The notes under the pieces: model-generated
Seen by the model: only the letters and a program-made list of their open reading frames with translations
The model's database searches: none
What the model was told of the DNA's origin: nothing
Assembly: GCA_963746185.1 (NCBI GenBank)
Contig: CAVVAE010000004.1
Span: 1,178,001-1,242,000, forward strand
Direction: 5' to 3'
DNA: 64,000 bases
Source: CAVVAE01 sp963746185
GTDB lineage: Bacteria > Actinomycetota > Actinomycetes > Propionibacteriales > Nocardioidaceae
Shown here: piece by piece, positions 8,314-17,558 of the stretch
Layout: every line of letters starts with the position of its first letter
How positions within the stretch are numbered: the first letter of the stretch is position 1
Translations under genes and position numbers: made by a program

Positions 8314-8784
8314 GTGTCTGAACTCACCCTGACGTTGATCAAGGTCGGCTTCTTGGCGCTGTTGTGGATGTTCGTGCTGTCGTCTGTGTCGGTCATCAAG
8401 TCCGACATGTTCGGCGAGCGCGTCGATCCGCAGCGCAATACCACTCCCAGCAAACCCAGCAAACCGTCCAAGCCGGCGAAGAAACGCCGCGGCGCACCCA
8501 CCCAGCTCGTCATCAGTGAAGGTGCCAACGCGGGCGTCTCGGTCCCGCTCGAAGGAGCCGCGATTTTGCTCGGTCGCGGCGCCGACGCCACCATTCGACT
8601 CGACGACGACTACGTCTCGACGCGGCACGCCCGCTTCGTTCCGCACGGCGATGACTGGTACATCGAGGATCTCGGCTCGACCAACGGCACCTACATCGGT
8701 AGCCAGCGCATCAGCACGCCGATGATGGTCTCCATCGGTGTGCAGGTGCGCCTCGGCAAGACCATCGCCGAGCTGAAGAAGTAG
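8314..8784 (+). CDS. fhaB: FHA domain protein FhaB/FipA
   Basis: 156 aa. One N-terminal transmembrane helix (about residues 5-27), a Lys/Pro/Ser linker with a KPSK-type repeat (about 45-62), then a compact FHA domain (about 66-150) with GRGADAT, STRHARF and GSTNGTYI. In mycobacteria FipA binds FtsZ/FtsQ after PknA phosphorylation and is a substrate in the Ser/Thr kinase pathway. The GTG start lies 3 nt after fhaA, so the genes are co-transcribed. Confidence 0.93.
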   Translation: MSELTLTLIKVGFLALLWMFVLSSVSVIKSDMFGERVDPQRNTTPSKPSKPSKPAKKRRGAPTQLVISEGANAGVSVPLEGAAILLGRGADATIRLDDDYVSTRHARFVPHGDDWYIEDLGSTNGTYIGSQRISTPMMVSIGVQVRLGKTIAELKK

Positions 8785-8787
8785 TCG

Positions 8788-10260
8788 ATGACGCTCAGCC
8801 TGCGACTTGGGGCGGTCTCCGATGTCGGTCGGAGCCGCAAGAAGAACGACGACTCCGGCTACGCCGGGCCGCACTTCGTGATGGTCGCCGACGGCATGGG
8901 TGGAGCGCCTGCGGGAGACCTTGCCTCGGCCCTGGCGATCAGCACGATGCGACGACTCGACGCACCTGCGCCCGACGACATGCTCGAGGCCCTGGCCGGC
9001 GCCGTCCATCGGGCGAACGACCGGCTAGCCGAAACGATCGAGGAGGACTCTTCGGTCGAAGGCATGGGCACCACGGTGACCGCCGTACTCTTCGACGGCG
9101 AGCGCATCGGTGTGGCCCACCTCGGCGACTCGCGCGGCTACCTCTGGCGCGACGGTGAGCTGTTGCGCCTCACCAGTGACCACACGTGGGTGCAGAGCCT
9201 GATCGACGAGGGCCGCATCAACGAGGAGGAGGCGAAGGTGCACTCGCACCGTTCGCTCCTGCTCAAGGTGCTCGACGGCCGGCACGATAACGACCCTGAC
9301 CTCACCCTGTACGACGTACAAGCCGGTGACCGGATCCTGCTCTGCAGCGATGGGCTTTCGAGCTTCGTCGACCACGACCGGCTCGAGCGCGTCATGTCGA
9401 TCGGCAACGCCGACGCGGTCGCCACTGAGCTCGTCCAGCTCGCGCTCGAAGGCGCAAGCAACGACAACATCACTGTGGTCATTGCTGACGTCGTCGACGA
9501 GCCGGCCAGCGAAGCAGCACCGCTCGTCGTGGGCGCTGCCGCCGATCCCCCGCGTCGGCCGCTGGGACGGCTCCGCGCCTGGGGACATCGCGAAGAGCAC
9601 GAGCCGCACGAAGTACTGATGACCGAAGACATCGATCCCGAGGAGCTTCGCTATGCACCCCGGGAGCCGAGACGCTATCGCTGGCTGCGGCGTGGGATCC
9701 TCGCTGCTGTCGTCCTCGCCGTGCTCGTGGTGGGGGGCATGTATTCCTACGGCTGGAGCCAGGACCAGTACTACGTCGCAGAGCACGATGGCAAGGTCGC
9801 GATCTTCCAGGGCGTGCAGGCCGACCTGCCGGGCATCGAGATGCACCACGTCTATGAGGAGCAAGACCTCGAGCTGACCGAACTACCCACCTACCGGCGC
9901 AGTCAGGTGCTGGAAGGCGTTAACGCCGACGACCTCGACAATGCCCGCAAGATCGTGGCGCAGCTCGAAGGCTTTGCCAAGGCGTGCGCAAAGCAGGAGG
10001 CGCAGTCCTCATCCTCGACGAACACCACCACGAAGACCACGAAGACGACGAAGACGACCGGTCCGAAATCCACCGGCAGGAACGGCACGGCCAGCACGAA
10101 GCAGTCCGGTCAAGGCCCGACGAACACTCCGAAGTCGTCGAAGTCGACCAAGACCACCAAGGAGCCGCCGGCAACCACGACCCAAGACACCGGCACCGGT
10201 GGTGACTCCTCGGCCGAGGAGTGCGCAGGCGCCACGCCACAGTCGGTGACCTCGCGATGA
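8788..10260 (+). CDS. pstP: PP2C-family Ser/Thr protein phosphatase PstP
   Basis: 490 aa. The cytoplasmic PP2C domain (about residues 1-240) contains the metal-binding Asp motifs VADGMGG, HLGDSRGY, CSDGLSS and DNITVVIADV. A juxtamembrane linker follows, then one transmembrane helix (about 300-325), an extracytoplasmic region (about 330-410), and a low-complexity tail rich in Thr, Lys and Ser. It dephosphorylates the PknA/PknB kinases and their targets. The first motif reads RKKNDD where many homologs have RxxNED, a conservative change. It starts 3 nt after fhaB and overlaps rodA. Confidence 0.95.
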   Translation: MTLSLRLGAVSDVGRSRKKNDDSGYAGPHFVMVADGMGGAPAGDLASALAISTMRRLDAPAPDDMLEALAGAVHRANDRLAETIEEDSSVEGMGTTVTAVLFDGERIGVAHLGDSRGYLWRDGELLRLTSDHTWVQSLIDEGRINEEEAKVHSHRSLLLKVLDGRHDNDPDLTLYDVQAGDRILLCSDGLSSFVDHDRLERVMSIGNADAVATELVQLALEGASNDNITVVIADVVDEPASEAAPLVVGAAADPPRRPLGRLRAWGHREEHEPHEVLMTEDIDPEELRYAPREPRRYRWLRRGILAAVVLAVLVVGGMYSYGWSQDQYYVAEHDGKVAIFQGVQADLPGIEMHHVYEEQDLELTELPTYRRSQVLEGVNADDLDNARKIVAQLEGFAKACAKQEAQSSSSTNTTTKTTKTTKTTGPKSTGRNGTASTKQSGQGPTNTPKSSKSTKTTKEPPATTTQDTGTGGDSSAEECAGATPQSVTSR

Positions 10261-11627
10261 GTGTCGGGCTTTCGACGTCGAGCCGCATCGTCAGCGCCTT
10301 CGTCCCGCGCAAGCGGCGGGGGGCGGAGCTCTTTCTGCTCGTGCTCGCGCTGGTCGTGGGTGTCGGCTCCTACGCCTTGGTCGGGCTCGGCCGCGATGGC
10401 GAAGTGCCGACCGACATCATCGCGTACGGCGGGTTCCTGGTCGTCGCCGGAATTGCGTGCCACGTGGCTGTCCGGTTCCTCGCGCCGTACGCCGATCCGG
10501 TCCTGCTGCCCGCCGTCATCGCCCTCAACGGCATCGGGCTGGCGATGATCCGGCGCATCGACCTGGCGAGCAACACCGACTTCGCGAGCAAGCAGCTGAT
10601 CTGGGCGGGCATCTCGGTAGCGGGATTCGTCGGCACGCTGGCCCTGATCCGCGACCACCGCCGGCTCCAAGCGTTCACCTACACGATGGGCTTCGCAGGA
10701 ATCGTGCTGCTCGTGCTTCCGCTGCTGCCTGTCCTCGGGGCGAACATCCACGGAGCCCGCATCTGGATCCAGATCGGCGGCCTCTCATTCCAGCCTGGTG
10801 AGATCGCCAAAATCTGCCTAGCGATCTTCTTCGCCGGCTACCTGGTGGTGAAGCGCGACGCCCTGGCCCTCGCCGGCCGCCGCTTCCTCGGGATCGATCT
10901 GCCCCGCGGCCGCGACCTTGGGCCGATCCTGCTGATGTGGTTGATCAGTCTGGGCGTCCTGGTCTTCCAGCGTGACCTCGGCTCGTCACTGCTGTTCTTC
11001 GGGCTGTTCGTCGTGTTGCTGTACGTCGCGACCGAACGGCCGAGCTGGCTTGCGGTCGGCGCGTTGTTGTTCGCCGCCGGCGCCTACTTCGGCTATCTCG
11101 CGTTCGGACACGTGCAAGCCCGCATCGAGGACTGGCTCGATCCCGACCCCACCGGCCAGCTGATGTTTGGCCAGTACGGTCTCTCGTGGGGTGGCATCTT
11201 GGGTCGCGGCTGGGGTGAGGGAAGCCCTTATCTCACGCCGTTCTCGTACTCCGACTTCATTGCGACCTCGATCGGTGAAGAGCTCGGCCTCACCGGGCTG
11301 ATGGCGATCATCGTGATCTACGGCATCATCGTCGAGCGCGGCTTCCGCACCGCGCTGGTATGCCGCGACCCCTTCGGCAAACTGCTCTCGGTCGGGCTGT
11401 CAATCGCAATCGCTCTGCAAGTTTTCGTGGTGATTGGCGGCGTCACCCAGCTGATCCCGCTCACCGGTCTGACGACTCCGTTCCTGTCGTACGGCGGTTC
11501 GTCTCTGGTAGCCAACTGGATCATCGTCGCGCTGCTCCTTCGCATCAGCGACCATGCGCGTCGGCCACCGCCCGATCTGCGAATGCCCACCGCGGATGAC
11601 GACACCCAGGTGGTGAAAATGCGATGA
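10257..11627 (+). CDS. rodA: SEDS peptidoglycan polymerase RodA/FtsW family
   Basis: 456 aa polytopic SEDS-family glycosyltransferase with about ten membrane helices. Characteristic segments are NGIGLAMIRRIDLA, GARIWIQIGGLSFQPGEIAKI, VFQRDLGSSLLFFG and a C-terminal LTGLTTPFLSYGGSS. It polymerises glycan strands from lipid II, paired with the class B PBP encoded next door. The ATG at 10257 overlaps the pstP stop by 4 bp and was preferred over the longer upstream start at 10221. The gene overlaps pbpA at its 3' end. Confidence 0.95.
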   Translation: MSVGLSTSSRIVSAFVPRKRRGAELFLLVLALVVGVGSYALVGLGRDGEVPTDIIAYGGFLVVAGIACHVAVRFLAPYADPVLLPAVIALNGIGLAMIRRIDLASNTDFASKQLIWAGISVAGFVGTLALIRDHRRLQAFTYTMGFAGIVLLVLPLLPVLGANIHGARIWIQIGGLSFQPGEIAKICLAIFFAGYLVVKRDALALAGRRFLGIDLPRGRDLGPILLMWLISLGVLVFQRDLGSSLLFFGLFVVLLYVATERPSWLAVGALLFAAGAYFGYLAFGHVQARIEDWLDPDPTGQLMFGQYGLSWGGILGRGWGEGSPYLTPFSYSDFIATSIGEELGLTGLMAIIVIYGIIVERGFRTALVCRDPFGKLLSVGLSIAIALQVFVVIGGVTQLIPLTGLTTPFLSYGGSSLVANWIIVALLLRISDHARRPPPDLRMPTADDDTQVVKMR

Positions 11628-13081
11628 ACCGACCCATCCGCACGCTCGCGATCGGCTGCCTCGTGCTGTTCGCGATGCTCCTCATCAACCTCAACTACGT
11701 CCAGGTCATCAAGGCCAATGACCTCAACGACGCGAGCGCCAACAAGCGGGCGCGAGACGCGGAGTGTTCGCGGGAGCGCGGGCCCATCCTGGTGGCCGGT
11801 GACACCGTGGCTAGAAGCGTGCCCTCCAACGACAGCCTGGAGTTTCTCCGCAGGTACAGCGACCCCGAGCTCTACGCCCCCGTGACCGGGTTCTTCTCCT
11901 GCATCTACGGCACGACCGCCGTGGAGAACACCGAAAACTCGATTCTGTCCGGCAGCGACGAGCGGCTGTTCGTCAACCGGATGATCGACCTGGTCGGCAA
12001 CGACCAGCCCAAGGGCGGCAGCGTTCTGCTGACGATCAACGCCAAGGCCCAGGAAGCCGCGCTCCAAGGGCTGACGGCGCTCCCCGGCGACACCAAAGGC
12101 GCGGTCGTGGCCCTCGATCCCGACACCGGCGCCATCTTGGCGATGGTGACCCAACCGACCTACAACCCCAACTGGATCGCCACCCATAACGCTGAGGCGG
12201 CCAAGCGCGCCTACGACCGACTCAACCGCGACCCGGAGAAGCCGATGTTGAACCGGTCGGCTCAAGAGATCTACCCGCCCGGCTCGACGTTCAAGCTCAT
12301 CACGGCGGCCACCGCCTTAAGCAACGGCTACACCCCCGAGACCACCGTCAAGGGCGGTCCCGTACTCGAGCTTCCGCAGTCGTCAGACACGATCCAGAAC
12401 GAGAACGGCTCCGACTGTGGAGGCAGCCAGATCACGTTGACGCAGGCGCTCCAGGTGTCGTGCAACGTGTCGTTCGCCGACCTCGGCCTCAAGCTCGGCG
12501 CCGACAAGCTGCAAGACCAGGCTGAGAAGTTCGGGTTCAACGAAGACGTCCTCGACGAGCTGCCGTCCGCCACCAGCGTCTTTCCCACAGAGCTCGACGA
12601 ACCCCAAACCGCGCTGTCGGCGATCGGTCAGTACGACGTCGCGGCGACTCCCCTGCAGATGGCGATGGTCGCTGCCGGGATCGCCAACGACGGCGCCGTG
12701 ATGCGTCCGTACGTCGTACAGCAAGTGCGTAGCCCCGACCTCGAGGTGCTCGACGAGGCCGACCCGCAGGTACTGCACCAGGCGATCTCGAGTTCCGTGT
12801 CCAGCGACCTCACCCAGATGATGGTCGAGGTCGTGGAGGCCGGGACCGGCATCAACGCGCAGATCCCCGGCGTCTCTGTCGCGGGCAAGACCGGAACGGC
12901 CAACTCGGCCGAGGACCGCGCGCCCTACGCCTGGATGGTGACGTTCGCGCCGGCCGACAGTCCGCAGGTGGCCGTTGCCGTCCTCGTCGAGCAGACCGGG
13001 GTCAACCGCGACGAGATCAGCGGCAACGGGCTGGCGGGCCCGATCGCGCGGTCGGTCATGGAGGCGGTGATCCAACGATGA
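11624..13081 (+). CDS. pbpA: Class B penicillin-binding protein PbpA
   Basis: 485 aa. It has a short cytoplasmic end, one N-terminal membrane anchor (about residues 5-25), a non-catalytic dimerisation region, then a transpeptidase domain (about 160-480). Catalytic motifs are visible: PGSTFK with the acyl-Ser, SCN as SxN, and GKTGTAN as KTG. It cross-links peptidoglycan, probably with the preceding SEDS polymerase, and mycobacterial PbpA is controlled by PknB. The start overlaps rodA by 4 bp, and the stop overlaps the kinase start at 13078 by 4 bp. Confidence 0.95.
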   Translation: MNRPIRTLAIGCLVLFAMLLINLNYVQVIKANDLNDASANKRARDAECSRERGPILVAGDTVARSVPSNDSLEFLRRYSDPELYAPVTGFFSCIYGTTAVENTENSILSGSDERLFVNRMIDLVGNDQPKGGSVLLTINAKAQEAALQGLTALPGDTKGAVVALDPDTGAILAMVTQPTYNPNWIATHNAEAAKRAYDRLNRDPEKPMLNRSAQEIYPPGSTFKLITAATALSNGYTPETTVKGGPVLELPQSSDTIQNENGSDCGGSQITLTQALQVSCNVSFADLGLKLGADKLQDQAEKFGFNEDVLDELPSATSVFPTELDEPQTALSAIGQYDVAATPLQMAMVAAGIANDGAVMRPYVVQQVRSPDLEVLDEADPQVLHQAISSSVSSDLTQMMVEVVEAGTGINAQIPGVSVAGKTGTANSAEDRAPYAWMVTFAPADSPQVAVAVLVEQTGVNRDEISGNGLAGPIARSVMEAVIQR

Positions 13082-14507
13082 CGGCTGTCGGCAATGGTCG
13101 CTACATCCTCGAAGGCCGGATCGCCGCCGGTGGCATGGGTGAGGTCTGGCGCGCCACGGATACGTCGCTGGGCCGCGCGGTCGCCATCAAGCTGCTGCGC
13201 CCAGAGGTCGCCGACGACGCCAACTTCCGCGCCGCGGTTCGAGACCGAGGCGAGGCACGCGGCCTCGTTGCACGATCCACACATCGCCACCGTGTTCGAC
13301 TACGGCGATGACGTCGACGCGGCGACGGGGCGTCACGCGACCTACCTCGTCATGGAGCTCGTCGACGGTGCACCGCTCTCACAGTTGCTGACGGCGCCGA
13401 TGCTCCCAGACCGCGCCGCCGACCTGGTCGCTCAGGCAGCCGACGGACTCGCGGTCGCCCACGCGGCAGGCATCGTCCACCGCGACGTGAAGCCCGCGAA
13501 CTTCCTGGTGACCCCCGACGGCCGAGTCAAGATCACTGACTTCGGGATCGCCCGCGCCCGCGGAGCGGCGTCGTTCACCGACACGGGCACGATCATGGGG
13601 ACTCCGCACTACGTGGCACCGGAGGTCGCCGAGGGCAAGGAGGCGACCGCCTCCAGCGACATCTACTCCCTCGGCGTGGTGCTCTACGAAGCGCTAAGTG
13701 GCACGAAACCGTTCGTGGGCGATACTCCGATCGCCGTCGCGCTGTCGCACCTTCGCGACCAGCCACGTCCGTTGCCGGCCTCCGTCCCGGCACCGCTCCA
13801 GTCCCTCGTGCAGTCAGCACTTGCCAAGGATCCGGCCGAGCGACCGCCCGACGCCGCGGCATTCGCGTCGGCGCTGCGGAGCGCGACCGGCCCAGACGCC
13901 GTACCGACGAGCCCGACAGCCGCGGCACCAGCGGCCACCCAGGTGATGGCCGTTCCGCCGCCGACCCCAGCGGCCATGTTCCGACGGGGCCGATCGTGGA
14001 CGACGACTCGGCTGGTTGCCGATCGCGGCCGTCGTGATCGCGGTGCTGCTGATCGCCGGGATCGCCTACGCACTCACCAGGGGAGACGACGATCCGGGGA
14101 GTGAGGCATCGGGGGCTCCCGCCGCCGCAGGCAAGAAGACTCAACAGGACACGCCGCGTACGACGCCGGCCAGCACGACACCGGAGACCACCACGGAACC
14201 GACGACGGAGCCGACGACGCCCGCCGGCGTCGTGGTCGACCCCGCCGACTACATCGGCATGAAGTCCAAGGACGCCGAACATCAGCTCAAAGACCTCGGC
14301 TTCATCGTCGAGAAGGAGGAGACGGCCGGTGGCGAGAAGGACATCGTCGCCGACATCACCCCCTCAGGGACCCTCCAGGAAGGCGAAACAGTGACCTTGC
14401 TCATCTACACCGGTGACGAGTCTGGACACGGGCCGGGTGGACCGGGTGGACCGGGGGATGAACACGGCCACGGAGACAAGCCGCCCAAGCCAGGCGAGGA
14501 GGACTGA
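13078..14507 (+). pseudogene. pknA: Ser/Thr protein kinase at the PknA position, with one PASTA domain; two apparent +1 frameshifts
   Basis: Three frames together encode a full receptor-like kinase. Frame one (ATG 13078, overlapping pbpA) gives GRYILEGRIAAGGMGEVW and VAIKLLRPE. After one extra C near 13232 the kinase continues with ETEARHAASL, HRDVKPANFL, DFGIARA and GTPHYVAPE. After one extra T near 13979 the third frame gives RGRRLGWLP, a transmembrane helix, a Thr/Pro/Glu linker, one PASTA-like domain (about 14255-14420) and a Gly/His/Pro-rich tail. Removing both bases leaves 476 codons including the stop. The kinase core is otherwise intact and its neighbours depend on it, so base-call errors are more likely than decay. 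Mycobacterial PknA lacks PASTA, so the extracellular domain is notable. Confidence 0.85.
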
Positions 14508-14510
14508 CCC

Positions 14511-16286
14511 ATGGTCAACGAGCCCACGATGATTGGCAATGGACGGTACGAGCTGTCCGGCCTCCTCGGACGAGGTGGCATGGCAGAGGTGCGCCAGGCC
14601 CAAGACCTGCGCCTCGGACGGACCGTGGCGATCAAGCGACTGCGGATCGACCTGGCGAGTGATCCGACGTTCCAAGCGAGATTCCGTCGAGAAGCCCAGT
14701 CGGCCGCATCCCTGAACCACCCGTCGATCGTTGCTGTCTACGACACCGGTGAGGAGCAGGCCCTCGATGACTCGGGAGTGATGCTGCCCTACATCGTGAT
14801 GGAGTACGTCGAAGGCCGCACTCTTCGCGACATCCTCCGTGAGGGACGCAAGATCCTGCCGGAGCGAGCGCTGGAGATCACCAGCGTGGTGTTGGACGCC
14901 CTCGACTACAGCCACCGAGCGGGCATCATCCACCGCGACATCAAGCCTGCCAACGTGATGCTCACTCCGGCGGGTGACGTGAAGGTGATGGACTTCGGCA
15001 TCGCCCGCGCCATCGCTGACTCCTCCGCCACGATGACCCAGACCGCGGCCGTGGTCGGAACGGCCCAGTACCTCTCGCCCGAACAGGCGCGCGGGGAACA
15101 GGTCGACGCTCGCAGCGATCTCTACTCAGCCGGCTGTCTCCTCTTCGAACTCCTCACGGGGCGGCCTCCGTTCGTGGGCGACTCTCCCGTATCGGTCGCC
15201 TACCAACACGTCCGCGAGGAAGCACCTGCGCCGTCGAGCATCGACCCGGAGATCTCTCCCGCCATCGACGCCATCACGTTGAAGGCGCTGACGAAGAGCG
15301 TGGACGACCGCTACCAGAGCGCCTCGGAGATGCGGGCCGACATCGGCCGCGCCCTCGAAGGCCGCGCTGTCCTGGCGCCTCCGGTGATGACCGGCGACGA
15401 GACCGAGCACTTCCTGGCGCCGCCGCCGATGGACACCTCGCCGACGGCTGTGACGGCTGCCGTGGGAGCCGAGGACGACGACCAACCTCGTACTCGCCGA
15501 GGTCTGTGGGCCATCTTGACCCTGATCGCCATCGCGCTCATCATCGCTGCACTGATCTTCGTCCCGAACCTGCTGTCGAGTGACCCTCCGCCGCAGACCC
15601 AGGTCCCCGACCTCCAGGGCAAGACGTTGGAACAGGCTGAGAAGCTGCTCGAGGATGCCGACCTCGAAGTCGGGGAGGAGACGGCCGAGAGAAGTGACAC
15701 CGTCAAGAAGAACATCGTGCTCCGCCAAAGTGTGACGCCCGGCGACACGGTCGACGAGGGTACGACGGTCGACATCACCTACTCGGCCGGCAAGAAGATC
15801 GTGACGATCCCCGATGTCACCAACATGAACCTCAAGCAGGCCACGGCTGCGCTCGACGAGCTAGGGCTCGACGTCGTCCCTCAACAGGACTCGACCAGTA
15901 CCGAACGTCGCAACCAGGTCACGGGGACTGACCCGGGAGCAGCCGAGCGAGTCCCGGTGGGCTCGGAGGTCACGGTCTTCTACTCGACAGGGTTCGTCGC
16001 CGTCGCGTCCGTGGTCGGAAGCACGCAGCAGGAGGCGACGCGGATTCTTGAAGCTCAGGGCTTCCGGGTCGTCCCGTCGATGACCCAGTCCGATCAAGAG
16101 GAGGGCCTGGTCACGGCTCAGGACCCACCCAGTGGGACGAAGCTGCCGTACGGCGATGTCGTCACGATCAGCGTGTCGCTCGGACCGCAAGAGACGACGC
16201 CGACGGAGACCACACCGGAGACCACGCCGACCGACACGACGACCGACACGACGACCACCCCAACGGACACCGACCTGACGCCGTAG
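14511..16286 (+). CDS. pknB: PASTA-domain Ser/Thr protein kinase PknB
   Basis: 591 aa. The kinase domain (about residues 13-275) has the P-loop GRGGMAEV, VAIKRLR, HRDIKPANVM, MDFGIARA and VGTAQYLSPEQ. A juxtamembrane linker, one transmembrane helix (about 330-352) and three PASTA repeats (about 357-420, 423-487 and 489-555) follow, ending in a Thr/Pro/Glu/Asp tail. PASTA domains sense muropeptides or lipid II at growth sites; the kinase phosphorylates division and wall proteins. The start at 14511 lies 3 nt after the PknA-position gene; ATG 14529 is an alternative. Many relatives have four PASTA units, so three is on the short side. Confidence 0.95.
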   Translation: MVNEPTMIGNGRYELSGLLGRGGMAEVRQAQDLRLGRTVAIKRLRIDLASDPTFQARFRREAQSAASLNHPSIVAVYDTGEEQALDDSGVMLPYIVMEYVEGRTLRDILREGRKILPERALEITSVVLDALDYSHRAGIIHRDIKPANVMLTPAGDVKVMDFGIARAIADSSATMTQTAAVVGTAQYLSPEQARGEQVDARSDLYSAGCLLFELLTGRPPFVGDSPVSVAYQHVREEAPAPSSIDPEISPAIDAITLKALTKSVDDRYQSASEMRADIGRALEGRAVLAPPVMTGDETEHFLAPPPMDTSPTAVTAAVGAEDDDQPRTRRGLWAILTLIAIALIIAALIFVPNLLSSDPPPQTQVPDLQGKTLEQAEKLLEDADLEVGEETAERSDTVKKNIVLRQSVTPGDTVDEGTTVDITYSAGKKIVTIPDVTNMNLKQATAALDELGLDVVPQQDSTSTERRNQVTGTDPGAAERVPVGSEVTVFYSTGFVAVASVVGSTQQEATRILEAQGFRVVPSMTQSDQEEGLVTAQDPPSGTKLPYGDVVTISVSLGPQETTPTETTPETTPTDTTTDTTTTPTDTDLTP

Positions 16287-16297
16287 CGGCGCTGCGC

Positions 16298-17092
16298 TCA
16301 GTTGCCCGCCGCCGGCTTCGCGTACTGGAGCGCGATGGGTTGCTGGAAGCCGGGGACGGTCAGCTTCGTCTCGTCGCGCAGGCTCCAGCCCAAGTTGTAG
16401 GGCGGGTTGACGTACCCCCGATAGTTCTGCACCTCCGGTGATGCCACCAGTGCGGCGTACATCTGCGTCGAGTTGCCGACCGCCGCGATCTTGTAGGGCG
16501 GTGAGTAGGGCACGCCCTGCAGGACGACGGTGTTGCCGACGCACTTGATGCCGGTCGTGGTGATGATGCGTTGGCCTTGCAAGGAGATGCCCTCCGCGCC
16601 GCCGGCCCACAGAGCGTTGACGACGGCTTGGATGTCCTCTTGGTGTACGACGAGCAGGTTGGGGTCGACCCCGTCAGGATTGTCCTGTCCCAGTGGTGCG
16701 TCATCGAGCTCGACCACCAAGCCCGGACCCACGAGAGCGCTCAGACCGGTGGGTGCGCGGAGGTGGTCGAGCTGGCGATTGACCTGATTGAACCGGGTGC
16801 CACGGATCTGCTCGGTGAGATCGTTGATCTCGTCCTGGATGGCTCGAGCGTCATCACGCAGGCTGGCCACCTTGTCGGTTTGATCGCTGACAATCCCGGT
16901 CAGGTCGCTGTTGCGACCGCCGCGGAGATCGGTGCCGCGGGCGTTGATCATGCTGGTTGTCGCGAGCAGACCTGCGCAGGCACAGGCAACCGGGACGGCC
17001 ACCCGCCAGACTAGCGGGGTCCGATGCCGACTTGGCTGCAGCCACCACCAGCGGTTCCGGCGTTGCCCGGACTCCGGTGGTGATGTGGACAT
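16298..17092 (-). CDS. DUF881 domain-containing membrane protein
   Basis: 264 aa. A basic, Trp-rich N-terminus, one transmembrane helix (about residues 29-50), a coiled-coil stretch (about 65-105) and an extracytoplasmic DUF881 domain (about 110-260) with LVGPGLVVELDDAP, VNALWAGGAEGISLQGQRI and PYSPPYKIAAVG. DUF881 proteins cluster with division genes in Actinobacteria and are suspected envelope or divisome accessory factors, but the function is not established. It converges with pknB (11 bp gap) and is divergent from crgA. Confidence 0.9.
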   Translation of the reverse strand: MSTSPPESGQRRNRWWWLQPSRHRTPLVWRVAVPVACACAGLLATTSMINARGTDLRGGRNSDLTGIVSDQTDKVASLRDDARAIQDEINDLTEQIRGTRFNQVNRQLDHLRAPTGLSALVGPGLVVELDDAPLGQDNPDGVDPNLLVVHQEDIQAVVNALWAGGAEGISLQGQRIITTTGIKCVGNTVVLQGVPYSPPYKIAAVGNSTQMYAALVASPEVQNYRGYVNPPYNLGWSLRDETKLTVPGFQQPIALQYAKPAAGN

Positions 17093-17208
17093 GCAAGACT
17101 CCCCGGGCTCGTGGTGGCAGTCCTCAGGCTAACCGGCGCCGCGATGCACTCACAAACGCGAGCACCCGATATCCTGGGGAGGTTCGTCCGCGCCGACAGG
17201 AGTCACCC

Positions 17209-17460
17209 GTGCCCGAGTCCCGCCCACGCAAGAAGGCTGCATTCACCGCGCCGCCCACCGGCCGCAAGCCGGCCAGGATCGCGGGCGCGCGGTGGATCGC
17301 ACCCGCCATGTGCACCTGCTGGATCCTTGGGCTGGCGTGGATCGTCGTCTACTACATCGCGCCCGACATGAAGTACCTCAGCGAGCTCGGCAACTGGAAC
17401 CTCGTGGTGGGCATGGTGTTCATCGCGTTCGGGTTCGTGCTCTCCACGAAGTGGGAGTGA
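17209..17460 (+). CDS. crgA: Cell division protein CrgA
   Basis: 83 aa, the normal size of CrgA. A basic N-terminus (PESRPRKKAAFTAPP) precedes two membrane helices (about residues 30-50 and 62-80). CrgA helps recruit or stabilise the actinobacterial divisome with FtsZ, FtsQ and FtsI. GTG 17209 has GACAGGAG about 6 nt upstream and gives the conserved opening; longer in-frame extensions to 16957 have no homology. It sits at the end of the kinase/PBP region as in other Actinobacteria. Confidence 0.93.
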   Translation: MPESRPRKKAAFTAPPTGRKPARIAGARWIAPAMCTCWILGLAWIVVYYIAPDMKYLSELGNWNLVVGMVFIAFGFVLSTKWE

Positions 17461-17512
17461 GTTCTCCCCCCGTTCATCTGCCTGCTCGCCTCCTAGACTT
17501 ACACCGATGTAG

Positions 17513-17544
17513 TTCTCCACAGGAGTTATCCCCAGTGTGGACAA
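17513..17544. other. Cluster of DnaA-box-like 9-mers downstream of crgA
   Basis: Three boxes lie within 32 bp of a non-coding gap: TTCTCCACA (17513-17521), TTATCCCCA (17526-17534) and TGTGGACAA (17536-17544). The last is a perfect inverted TTGTCCACA, the high-GC actinobacterial DnaA consensus. The cluster lies about 18 kb from the dnaA region. Whether DnaA binds it is not shown. Confidence 0.5.
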
Positions 17545-17558
17545 CTTGAGCTGGACGG

